A stretch of DNA of 64,000 bases from Senecio squalidus (taxonomy: Eukaryota > Streptophyta > Magnoliopsida > Asterales > Asteraceae): positions 20,059,695 to 20,123,694 of the forward strand of contig CAJVGC010000065.1 of assembly GCA_910822075.1 (NCBI GenBank). Reading direction: 5' to 3'. The notes below the pieces were generated by a model. It did no database searches and was not told the origin of the DNA. It saw only the letters and a list, made by a program, of their open reading frames with translations. The translations under genes were made by a program, and so were the position numbers. Positions 22,524 to 33,652 of this stretch are shown one piece after another (position 1 is the stretch's first letter; the number at the start of each line of letters is the position of its first letter).

Positions 22524-25500
22524 TCATCCGGAGGAAGAGTCTTTGAATAGATGTGGATACTTCTGACGAATTTGGTCTTCACGCTCCCATGTGAATTCAT
22601 GACCTAGTCGGGAATTCCACCGAACCTTGACGATAGGAATACGACTTTGCTTGAGTTGTTTGACCTCCCGGTCTACAACCTCAAGCGGTTCTTCGATGAA
22701 GTGGAGTTTATTGTCGATCTGGACCTCGTCGAGCGGAATGACAATGGTCTCGTCAGATAAGCACTTTTTCAAGTGTGAGACATGAAAAACGTTGTGGATG
22801 GTGGAAAGTGCTTGCGGAAGTTGGAGTCGATACGCCACCGGGCCGATTCGCTCTATCATCTCGAATGGTCCGGTGTACCTTGGGCTTAGCTTGCTGCGCT
22901 TCCCGAAACGAATTACCCCTTTCCATGGCGATATCTTGAGGAGTACTCTATCGTTAACTTGGAACTCAAGGGGTTTCCTTCGGTTGTCGGCATAGCTCTT
23001 CTGCCGGGTACGGGATGTCTTCAGCCTTTCCCGAATAGTAGTGATTTTGTCAATGGTGTCCTGGACGATGTCGAGCCTTGTGAGTTGTCGATCGCCGGCT
23101 TCTAACCAACAAAGCGGTGACCGACACTTTCGTCCATATAAGGCCTCGAATGGTGCGCACTTGATGCTAGCGTGGTAGCTGTTGTTATAGGAGAATTCGA
23201 CCAAGGGCAGGTGAGCGTCCCAACTTCCTCCTAAGTCAACTACACACGCTCTTAGCATACCCTCAAGCGTTTGAATCGTCCTTTCACTTTGATCATCGGT
23301 CTGGGGGTGGTAGGAGGTGCTAAGGTCTAGTCGAGTCCCGAGAGATTTCAGAAGTGCATTCCAAAATCGGGACGTGAATCGACTATCCCTGTCAGATATG
23401 ATCGAGAGAGGCGTTTCATGACGAGAGACGATCTCATTGATGTATACCTGAGCGAACTTTTCCATAGAGTAGTTCTCTCGTACCGGTAAAAAATGTGCGG
23501 ATTTCGTCAATCGCTCCACGATAACCCAAATCGTGTCATTACCCCTTGCGTACGGGGTAGTTTGGTGATGAAGTCCATGGATATCTGTTCCCACTTCCAC
23601 ATGGAAATCTCCGGCTGTTGTAGCAGACCTGAGGGTTTCTGATATTCCGCCTTGACCTTCGAGCAAGTAAGACACTTAGCTACGTACAAGGCAATATCCT
23701 TTTTCATGCCCGGCCAACAGTAGTATTCCTGTAGATCCTTGTACAAATTTTCGGATCCCGGATGAATAGATTATCGGGAACGGTGGCCCTCATCCAAAAT
23801 AAGTTTACGAAGGTTTTCGGATCTCGGAATCCACGCTCGGTTCTTGAAGTAGTGGATTCCCTCTGGTTTGAGATCGAATTCCTTCTCATGGTTGTGTAGG
23901 GTTTCGTCCTTAAGGTTCTCGGGTTTCAACGCTTCTTGCTGAGCTCTGGCGATTTGCGTTTGTAGGCTTGTCTGAACATGTATCCCCAATGCTCTAACTC
24001 GAGATGGTCTTACCCTTTCCTTCCGACTCAGGGCGTCTGCTACTACGTTTGCTTTACCGGGGGTGGTATTTGATCTCGCAATCGTAGTCTCTTAATAGCT
24101 CTATCCATCTCCGTTGCCTCATGTTGAGCATTTTCTGGTCGAGGATATGTTGAAGGCTCTTGTGGTCCGTGAAAACTGTGCACTTAGTGCCGTATAAGTA
24201 ATGCCTCCAAATTTTCAAATGCGAACACGAAGGCTCCCAGCTCTAAGTCGTGTGTTGTGTAATTCTGTTTGTGTACCTTCAGTTGCCTCGAAGCGTATGC
24301 GATGACCTTGTCCTGTTGCATAAGGACGTATCCAAGACCTTGGTGAGATGCGTCGCAATACACTACGAAATTATCTGTACCTTCTGGTAGGGACATAATT
24401 GGTGCGTGGCACAGTTGGTGTTTGAGCTTCTGGAAGGATTCGTCCTGTTCTTTACCCCAAATAAAATCTTTATCCTTCTGAGTGAGTTCGGTCAAGGGTT
24501 TAGAGATCTTTGAGAAATTCTCAATGAACCTTTGGTAGTAGCCAGCCAATCCTAGGAATTGTCGGATTTCCGTAGGAGTCGTTGGGGCTTGCCATTTCTC
24601 GATCGCTTCGATCTTTGCCGGGTCTACATGAATTCCCTCTTGGTTGACCACATGACCAAGGAAGTGTACCTCTCGGAGCCAGAATTCGCACTTCGAGAAT
24701 TTGGCGTACAATTTCTGATCCCTAAGGAGTTCTAGGATGAGTTTCAGGTGTTTCGCGTGATCCTCCTTGTTCCTTGAGTAGATGAGAATGTCGTCTATGA
24801 ATACGATCACAAACTTATCCAGATATGGTCTACACACCCTGTTCATCAGATCCATGAACACCGCTGGTGCGTTGGTCAGACCGAGGGGCATAACGAGAAA
24901 TTCGTAATGCCCGTAGCGAGTTCGGAAAGCGGTTTTAGGAATATCGGTTTCGCTGACTCGAACCTGGTGATAACCCGAACGGAGATCGATCTTAGAAAAA
25001 TAAGTTGCACCCTGCAACTGGTCGAACAGATCATCGATTCTCGGGAGTGGGTATCGGTTCTTGACGGTCAGTTTGTTCAGTTCATGGTAATCGATGCACA
25101 TCCGGAAGGACCCGTCATTCTTTTTCACGAAGAGGATTGGGGCTCCCTAGGGGGACGTACTTGGACGAATCAGACCATGATCTAGAAGTTCCTGCAGCTG
25201 TTTAGGCAGTTCTTTCATTTCTGGTGGTGCCAGACGGTACGGTGTCTTGGCAACCGGTGCTGCGCCAGGAACGAGGTCGATTCTGAATTCCACTTGTCGA
25301 TGCGGCGGTAGCCCGGGTAAATCCTCTGGAAAGACCTCTGGATGATCCTTGACTTCGGGGATGTCTTGCACTCGTTTCTTCTTGGGTTTACGTTCGACAA
25401 CATGCGCTAGGAATGCATCAGTCCTTCTCGAGGTACTTGCGCATTTTCATGATCGAGACAATGCAGAGGTTTTGTCCAGGTTTGTCTCCCTATACAACGA

Positions 25501-25990
25501 GGGTTTCGCCATCTGAGAGGGGTATTCGAATAAACTTGTCGAAACATATGATCTCGGCTCGAAAACGAGATAACCAGTCCATTCCGACGATGACGTCGAA
25601 TCTTTTCAGCTCAATAGGGATCAGATCGATGGGGAAAGTCTTATCAGCTAGACACATTGAACATCCTAGGATTATATCCTTAGCTTCGAACTCTTTACCA
25701 TTAGCATATTCTACTGTGAAGCTATCCTTAAGAACTTTAGATCCTAAATTAATAAGGGGTCTAAATTCTAAGGACACAAAGCTTCTCTCAGCTCCTGAAT
25801 CGAATAGTATGGGGGCATAATGACTGTTTACTGAAAACGTACCCGTTACCGCATTCGGGTCCTGTCGAGCTTCCTCAGCTGTGACCACAAATGCACGACC
25901 GTGGCCTTGCCCGCCTTGATTTGGTTGGGCATTCTGTAGCTTGGGGCAGGTGTTCCGGAAGTGTTTGTCACTTCCACATTCGAAGCACAC
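22524..25990 (-). pseudogene. pol: Decayed gypsy pol of E2, with the last gag knuckle upstream
   Basis: From the right: CCHC knuckle CFECGSDKHFRNTC, protease LFDSGAERSF, stop TAG at about 25490, a frameshift, the RT N-terminus to TAG at 25147-25149 (a Trp codon in relatives), then an RT/RNase H frame 25128-24184 with FIDDILIYS and YCDAS. Fragments of the RNase H end and integrase zinc finger follow (23989-23507), with a stop where SIHPG should continue. The integrase core and chromodomain-like tail are open from 23675 to 22524 (SDRDSRFTS, DDQSERTIQ, VKVRWNSRLGHEFTW). It needs several repairs to be active. The polypurine tract lies at 22480-22489. Confidence 0.88.
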
Positions 25991-26839
25991 CGCTTCTTGC
26001 CTTGGTTGTCTGTACCCTCTGTTCAGTATCTAGAGAAGTGGCCCACCTTCTGGCACTTGTGGAACACCGGGCAGTTCCCGTTGTGGTGGAAGTTGCACTT
26101 GTTACACTTGGGGTTGTTCCCAGTGTAGTTTCGGGTTCCAGTTGGTGGTGTGGGTGTGGGTGTAGCAGTCACCGCATAGTTGCGGGTGGTTTTGGATCTC
26201 TTGATTCAGTCGCTTCTCCTCGGCTGATGTTCAGCCTTTCTTTTATCACCTCCCTCTTTCTTGGCGGATGCTGGTGTGGAGAGGAGGTTGCTTGTCAACC
26301 GATGCGCTAGGACAACAACGCTTTGAAGGGTCAATGGTTCCCCAGAGATCACCATTCCCCTGATTTCGGGAACCACACCGGAAATGTATCGGTCAATCCG
26401 GTTTTCCTCCGGGGTTACCAACCTAGGTACCAGCCTGGCCAGCTCATGGAATCGGGTAGTGTACCCATCAATGTCGTTGCCGACCATCGTGTGATCCCAG
26501 AGATCTGCCTCTAGCTTCTTCACTTCACCCTTAGAGTAGTATTCATCAACAAGGAGTTTCTTGAATTCATCCCATGTAAGGGCATAAGCAGCTTCACGTC
26601 CTCGGGTTTGGACCACGAGGTTCCACCAAGACAGGGCCCGTCCGTGGAGTACGCAGGAGGCATACTCCACCTTATCAGCTTCAGCACAACGGCTGATGTG
26701 TAGGACTGATTCGATGCTTTCGAACCAGGAAAATAGTCCTACGGCACCAGTGGTGCCATGAAACTCCTTTGGCTTACAAGCCATGAAGCCCTTATATGTG
26801 CAGACAGGGAGGTTTCGGTTTTGGTTCTGATTATCTCCC

Positions 26840-26876
<37 letters not shown>

Positions 26877-27081
26877 GCTGCTGCTGTTGTTCTTGATGTT
26901 GTTGTTGCTGTTGTTGCTCCTGTTGTTGCTCTTCTTGTTGTTGCTACTGTTGCTGGTTGTTGTTATTGATGCTGTTGTTTATCCCAGCAGTGATCTGGGC
27001 GATCATGTTGGGCATGGCAACGTTTAGCTGAGCAGCGACCTGCTCGGATATGAGGCTAGCGTTGCTTCGCTTAGGGGCCAT
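25950..27081 (-). pseudogene. gag: Decayed gypsy gag of E2 with polyglutamine tract
   Basis: The ATG at 27081 starts MAPKRSNASLISEQVAAQLN, followed by an Asn/Gln-rich tract encoded by CAA/CAG repeats. An in-frame TAG at 26946-26944 replaces one Gln codon of that tract (codon 46). The frame stays open from there to 26206, giving the capsid part (MACKPKEFHGTTGAVGLFSW, then GRALSWWN and DIDGYTTRFHELARLVP). It then meets a stop and a frameshift before the Cys-rich knuckle (CNKCNFHHNGNCPVFHKC). The plus-strand Leu-rich frame at 26758-27027 is only the antisense of the Gln tract. Confidence 0.85.
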
Positions 27082-27494
27082 GTTTCTACAACCGAAAGGA
27101 AAATAGTTTAGAACGCACGAATAGGAATAAGCGATAAGGATTTAAATAATGAACAACGACAACGATAATGTAAGAGTAATTATGGGAAGGTAATAGCGCA
27201 CGCACGATAACGATTGCTGAATAATGTTGTTATTGATGTTGTTGTTTATCCCAGCAGTGATCTGGGCGATCATGTTGGGCATGTAAGTGTTTAGCTGAGC
27301 AGCGACCTGCTCGACTATGAGGCTAGCGTTGCTTCTCTTAGGGGCCATGTTTCTACAACAGAAACGAAAATAGTTTAGAACGCACGAATAGGAATAAGCG
27401 ATAAGGATTTAAATAATGAACAACGACAACGATAATGTAAGAGTAATTATGGGAAGTTAATAGCGCACGCACGATAACGATTACTGAATAATAA
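26961..27494 (-). repeat. 267-bp tandem duplication covering the gag start
   Basis: Units 26961-27227 and 27228-27494 are nearly identical. Each contains the gag ATG, the first 35-40 gag codons and about 130 bp of upstream sequence. The upstream copy opens a 68-codon frame (27348-27142) that starts like gag (MAPKRSNASLIVEQVAAQLN) and then runs into non-coding sequence. Confidence 0.9.
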
Positions 27495-27694
27495 TATAAT
27501 TCAAACAATATAGACAAGTACGGAAAATAAAAGTAGAAATTCATTCAATAATAAGATATTCGGTTACAAAATTCATAGTGATAAGGAAAGGTTCAAATAC
27601 AAGTACAATACAATACAAAATACGAACTAGCTTTAAGTCGTGTACATAGGGAAAAATACAACTTAAGCTGACGATACAAATAATAATGAAATGA

Positions 27695-28444
27695 CTAACG
27701 ACGCCTATATAGGAACATCTTCACCAGGATGAAGGCAATCAGAGTCCCCATAATCATGCACGCGCTGACGAGACGCTGGACAGTCCTCGCCGTGGATTGA
27801 GTCGACGAGATGACTCGTATAGACTGCTCCGACAGGTGGTGCGCTGCATCAGAGACCTCGCACAGGAGAAGACCATGTTGCTCGGCCTCTTCCGTGAGTC
27901 CCTGGAGGTCTCGAAGGAGTGCAAGGAACGCTGCTGGGGGTGACCTCTAAGTAGGTGGAATCATCGACGGTCTGGATGGCCCTGCGCCGTCGGGACGCTG
28001 CATCCGATGACTCTGAAAATGCTCCCACTGATAACGGTCCATAGTCGGCGTACGCGAAGTTGCGTACGGGTCCCCAAAAGGCATCGTCATCTGAGGGGGA
28101 GCGGGTCTGGCGGAGTCGGGAGTCTGTCCGACCATCCGGTCTGGCAAGCGGCCGGGGAGGGCGACCTGCTTACGAGCAGTCATCCTAACACGGGGTCCAC
28201 GCTGCTGTGGCGGCGCTGAAACGGGCACCAGGGGTGCAGCTGGTAGTACGGTCTGTGGACTGGAGGTGCCATGGCTGCTAGAAAAATCCATCGAGCTCTC
28301 CTTGGTGGGATCGGTGGTCTCATGGTGCTGGGCCTCTGAAGTCGTGAAGTCTTCCGAGACTTCTTGCGAGTAGACGACCCTTGCGTGAGAGTGAGACTGC
28401 GATCGAGAGTGAGACTGTGAGCGAGAGTGCGATGAGTGCGACAT
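27695..28444 (-). pseudogene. Extra ORF between PBS and gag in E2, one amber codon
   Basis: I do not recognise this gene. The ATG at 28444 begins MSHSSHSRSQSHSRSQSHSH. A Thr/Ser/Pro-rich part follows, then the core TARKQVALPGRLPDRM, another proline-rich stretch, and TAG at 27949-27947. The same frame continues after the TAG for 83 codons to TAG at 27697-27695. That part has an amphipathic, Leu-rich segment (AAFLALLRDLQGLTEEAEQH), then a hydrophobic stretch CMIMGTLIAFILVKMFLY and a final RRR, which looks like a single membrane anchor with a short basic tail. Related copies lie at 43930-44540 and 56816-57015. An upstream ATG at 28525 is in frame, but its extension has no counterpart I can see. 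Extra ORFs before gag are known in Tat/Ogre gypsy elements; in a Tekay-like element this is unusual to me. Function unknown. Confidence 0.65.
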
Positions 28445-28797
28445 GTCGAATCTGCGGATAAATGGTACACGTGAGTATAGGGGGAAAATAAAGGAAAGTG
28501 TAAATGAAATGTATGTACGGGTCAATCACGTGAGAATCGGGAATCGATAAGACCGGGAATTTTCGACTCGAAAACCGTTAACAATAGCAATTACTTTCCG
28601 TTCTCGCATAATTTATTTTGAACTAGGCGTAGTTGATCAAGTTACGCATAGTTAAAAAGAAATTATGCAATTGCGGAATTAATCTACTAAAGTTTGCGGA
28701 ATTAATCTACTCGTGTTATGATATTTCCGAAAAGCCTTGGTTATAGTTTGGTTCGAAAATTTTTGAAAATTTTTTAAAACCGTATTCTATAACCTGT
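28445..28797 (-). other. Untranslated leader of E2 between PBS and extra ORF
   Basis: It contains an in-frame upstream extension of the leader ORF (to 28525) and a 60-codon open frame at 28716-28898 that overlaps the PBS and LTR. Neither looks like a gene. A similar leader sits at 44600-44869 in E3. Confidence 0.5.
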
Positions 28798-28809
28798 GCT
28801 CTGATACCA
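28798..28809 (-). other. Primer-binding site of E2 (initiator tRNA-Met)
   Basis: TGGTATCAGAGC on the minus strand, four bases inside the 5' LTR end. It is the same site and spacing as in E3 and the family-B element. Confidence 0.9.
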
Positions 28810-28813
28810 AGTC

Positions 28814-31460
28814 TGTCACACCCCGCTAAAGCGAAAAAACGAGGTGCGAAGAGCAAAGATATCATGACACGAGTCATAGCAAAGCATAACGGTTTCAAGT
28901 CATTTGATTAAAAGATAAAAGTTAGATGTCCGAAATTAACTAAGTATTTAACGTTTCAACACAAATGAAATTCATAAGTACATTTCCAAAACATTCCCAA
29001 AATAATTGAACAAATAGGTCTTCTCCCGATTCATAATTCACGCGACTTTCCTGACCCGTCCACGATATGCACTTCTGTCCTTACACTTGGTTTCCTGAAA
29101 CATGAGAAAAAGTGTCATCTACATAAAGTAGTGAGTGAGTTACAGTTTTCTAGTCCTCGACTAAAAAGGTTTGCGACAAGTATATAAGTACAAAAGATTT
29201 CTCAATAGAATGAAGCGAATACGGCGCTTAAAATATATATACTTGTAAAAATGTTCACTTTGCAACAAGGTGTAGCAATACCTTATAAATATGTACACGG
29301 AAAAGTAGAACAATACTTGTAAAGATGGTTGCGGAATCTCGTATATCTATAACTATATACGCGCAACAATATGCGTATAATAAAAGTAACTAATGATTGG
29401 AATCCATTGTATCAACCTCTTGGCATAATATAACTATAATTGTTGAAACTAAACCGATTAACCAACCGTGCGGCCCCTTACCCCGCACTATCTACGAGGA
29501 GTATACCGTTTCTCAGTAATATGTACTTAGACTGCCATCTAAGTAAGGAACGGTTCTTTCCTAAATATCGATACCCATAATTACTAACGGCTTAAAGCTA
29601 ATAGTGTGCAACGAACTGAAACTAGGCACTAATGCAATTTTTAAAATGATAGTAGGCACTTATGAATCACGTTATATTCTCATCAAGGGTTGGAAGCTAT
29701 ACAATCAATCATAAGTTTGAACAAGTGCCGATGCGGTGGCAAACCAAAAATGTACACGCATATAAGTTCATAAAAGTTTAGTTCTCATGTTTCCCCCGAA
29801 AAGAGTCATGTAAAAACAGTAAGTAAATAGGGGATGTAACTCACGGATTGAGACGAGTAATCTCGTGCGGAAAGGAATTGAACGAGTCGGAATCACGGAA
29901 ATCCTAAAAACAAACCAAGTCTCGGATAAGTATTATGATTTACTATATGTTAAAGATCTCTTTTAACATTTTATAATTTATACTCTTATGCTTAACTTTT
30001 GTCCAAAAGTTTTAGTACCAAAAACTTATGTGTCGCGATATTGTTATATTACGTTTAATTCACGTTTAGTCCAAATATGTCCAAAACACTCGATGTTCAA
30101 GGTCAATAATGTTTTGATATTTTATGGTCTCGTTTCTGAAGTGTTCTAATATGGTCCAATAAAATTTGGGCAGCGCTTCCGCGCTATGAAAATTTAGTCC
30201 AATTTATTCATCACTTTCCCGCTCAATACGATATATAAGATGACAATATATACAACGTGATAGATTAGTTATTTAAGCTCAACCAAATCATTCATGTTTC
30301 CAAAATATATAATCTGTTATAACATATTATTAACTGTGAAAATGTTATTTATACGTCGATTTTACCGTTTAAAACGTAAACGTGAAGTTTTGGTCAACAA
30401 CAGGATTTAGCCAGCGGCTGAAATGATTCAGCCGTCGGCTGGACCTCAGCCGCTGGCTGAATAATTTCAACCGCCGGCTGAATAATTTCAACCGCCGGCT
30501 GGAAGGTCGCAGACAGTTTCGTAGTTTTCCTATTTTTGCGATTTTTGAGAGTTTTTATGTTAGATTTCGACATGCAACTAGATATGAATGAAAAGTATGT
30601 AAATATATATATATATTCAAACCTCAGTTTCTTTTAGATTTTTAGCCAAAAATTTATAGATTTATGTAAGAATCCGTTTTTGTATATAAACCGTTATAAA
30701 ACTTCATAAAAACATGTTTTTGAGTGATGGTTCGTACATGCAATGAGTTATTTATAAAAAAAAATAGTGAGAAACAAGATTATAACGAAAGAAGGTACAT
30801 GGATGAAGATTTTGAGTTGCTTCGTGATGGATTCGGCTTCAAAATCGGTAGAAAACATTTTTGTAACGATTGGATGATTACCTCCTTGCTTCCCTTGATC
30901 AATAGGACGATTTATGGTGATGTTCTTGGTGTTTTTGGGGCTGTGATTCACTGGATTTGATGAGAGTTTTGAGAGAGCAATGTGTGTGTGTGTTGTTTGT
31001 GATGTTACAAATGAAAGAAATCAAAGAAAGAGGGTGATAGTGGCCTTGGGGACAGTAATCACTGCCACATTGAGGTCCAATCCCGTTCTTGGGGCTTTGG
31101 TCCAATAGGTGAACATGCAATTATGACTCACCAAAAGTTGGTGGCTGGTGCAGATGGATTCAGCCGCCGGCTGGGCCTCAGCCATTGGCTGAATTATTCT
31201 GCCGTTGGCTGAATGGCTGTTCCAACTAAGGCTCGTTTTAAGTTTTTGTTATCGTTAAGCATTAGTTTAGATTTTTACGTTCGATCTTGTTATGAACTTA
31301 GGCAAGTTCATAATATGGTTTCTTGGTATTAGAATTTATTTATTGATTCCGACTTCGATTCCGACACAAACACGTTTACGGTAAAGTACGGTTAAGAACA
31401 ACATAGATATCTCGAAGATATAGAATACGAAAATCACCTGGATTTTAGACGGTTGTCACA
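28814..31460 (-). repeat. 5' LTR of E2 (family A)
   Basis: 2647 bp on the minus strand, from TGTGACAACCGTC to CTTTAGCGGGGTGTGACA. It is very similar to the 3' LTR outside two GC-rich places. At 30408-30510 it carries four CAGCC(G)-type units where the 3' LTR has about two. At 31160-31215 the order of units also differs. The minus-strand donor-like CCGTGAGTTAC lies near 29843 and the acceptor-like TTTCAGGAAACC near 29096. Confidence 0.9.
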
Positions 31461-31798
31461 GTTGTTTTAGCTGAAACCCTAATCAGTTTTCTTTCTAATC
31501 AGCCACCACAAATAACCCCTTGCAGCCGTTTGTTTTACACCTCCATCATCATTAACGAGTTATCATTGCATCCCTAAATTCGTCATCTTGAAGCTCTAAT
31601 CAAACAAGGTATTCATGTCGTTTCTTTCTTCTGAATGTTATTAGGCCGAAACCCTAATTTGTGATATTCATTTCGGATATCTTTGTTTTGTGATTCAGCC
31701 ATTGGTCAAGCACTTGGAATTCTAATTCATATCGTGTGTAACATGGTCTAGATAATCATCATCAAGAAGGTTTGTCAATTCAGTTTGGTAATCGTTTA

Positions 31799-33652
31799 TG
31801 TCACACCCCGCTAAAGCGGAAACACGAGATGTGAAGAGCAAATAATCATTTCACGAGTTATACCAAAAGTCAACGGTTCAAGTCATTTAAATTAACGTTC
31901 GAAAAAGTACCAATGTTCAAAAGTTACAACCAAGATTCATAAGTTTAAGACAACAAGTACATAATAAAGTGTTTTAATAAAAATTCCCAAATAACAAAGG
32001 TCTTCTTCCCGAATTACACTTCATATAACCAGCTTGACCCGCCTGAGCAATGCACTTCATGACTTACGCTTAGTTTCCTGAAACATGAGATAAAGTGTCA
32101 AACTACAAAACGTAGTGAGTGAGTTATAGTTTATAAGTTTTTGTCAAAAGTTCCGGCAAGTATATATAAGTATAAAGTTTTCTTAAAAGAAAGATAGCGG
32201 ATCAATCGCTTAAAATATATATATATACTTTTATAGTAGTTCAAAGACAAATAGCTCAATATTTGTAAAAGTTCAAGTTGCGTAACAAGATGATACATGT
32301 ACGTTGTCGTTACCTCAGCGGTGGATTAATCCACATGTGTAAGACGATAAGTATGTATATGCGTAAATAATAATGACATATGATTTTTGATTTGTATCAA
32401 CCACGTGGCTTAATATAACGTAAGATTTCACACTAAACCGATTAACTGGTCAGAACACGCCCCAAAGTTGCACTATCGATGAAGTTCGTCTGAACTTAGT
32501 AATATGTACTTAGGTCGCTAACCACAAGTAAGGAGTGACCTCTCCTAAGTATCGATACCCATAGTTACTAACGGCTATTGCTAATAGTGTGTAATGAACT
32601 GAACTAAAAACGGGGCACTTTGTACTTTTTGTCTAAAAACTGATAGTAGGTACTTACAGCGTTTATATTCTCATCAAGGGTTTGCACAAAATACAATCAA
32701 ACAATCATAGTCTAGTCAAGTGCCGAAAGGGGCAAGCCAAAATAGTTTTCCGCATATAGTAAGTCCAAAGTCAAATAGTTCATAAAGTCATTGTACGTAA
32801 AGTCAAAGTTCATAAAACAGTTGCACATCAAAGATATAATTCATAAACAGTTTTGATCTCATGTTTCCCCCAAAAAGAGTACTTAAAAATACAAAAGTAG
32901 AGGGGTGTAACTCACGGGTTGCGAAGATAAAGAACTCGGAACACGGTCGGAAACGGGAGCCGGGAATCACGGAACGCCGGATGAAAATGGATGGATGGTG
33001 TTTTAGACGGATTTAGAGCTCCAAAATCGGTAGAAAAAGCTTGAAACCGAAAATATTTTGCTCCTACTTGCTTCCCTTGATGTTCCAACGATTTTTGATG
33101 GTTAAAATTTGGGTTTTGATGGCTGGAACTCACTGGATTTAGGGGAGTTTTGAGAGAGTTTTGGTGTGTGTGTGTGTTTTTGTTTTTGTAAAATGAGAAG
33201 ATGAAAAGGAAATAAGAAAAGTAATAAGAGGGTTGTTTGGGACTGTCAACTTACAGTAAATGATGGTAGAAAAACGAGTTTGATTGGTATAAAAGTTGTA
33301 GAAACCGAGACAAACAACAAAATTCAAAGATTTTTGAATCTGTCACGTTCAGGACGTCGCACAAAGGGGTGTGTGCGGCGTCCTGGACCAGTTTTGTAAT
33401 ATTTTTGTGATTTTTCGTTTTTGCGTTATTGTTTCGTTGGACCTTTCCGTTAACTAAAAGTTCTTAATTATGATACGTTATGAACTTAGGAAAGTTCATT
33501 AGGTGTTTTCTTGGTATTAGGACTTATATAAATCGGTTCCAGGAGTGATTCCGACACTGACGCGTTTCCGGTGAATGTACAGTTAAAGACAACGACAGAC
33601 AATACGAGAGACATAGAGTATAAAATGCACCTGAAATTGGACGGTTGTCACA
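31799..33652 (-). repeat. Solo family-A LTR with perfect target duplication
   Basis: It starts and ends with the family-A termini and is flanked by GTTTA on both sides (31794-31798 and 33653-33657). At 1854 bp it is shorter than full copies because sequence including the promoter-proximal GC-rich site is missing. The other GC-rich site survives as a hairpin at 33350-33390 (CAGGACGTCGCACA with TGTGCGGCGTCCTG). It fits LTR-LTR recombination after insertion. Confidence 0.88.

Larger units (their letters stand above)
19949..31460 (-). mobile_element. E2: Ty3/gypsy (Tekay-like) element with two family-A LTRs
   Basis: The minus-strand order is 5' LTR (31460-28814), PBS, extra leader ORF, gag, protease-RT-RNase H-integrase-chromodomain, polypurine tract and 3' LTR (22479-19949). 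The coding region has stops and frameshifts. The 5-bp flanks differ (GTTTG left, GTTGT right), so no target duplication is visible. The LTRs differ in length (2531 and 2647 bp), mostly in GC-rich blocks. The element is probably old or a recombinant. Confidence 0.88.

Noticed and set aside
26758..27027. Leucine-rich 89-codon plus-strand frame
   Set aside because: It is the antisense of the CAA/CAG polyglutamine tract in E2 gag.
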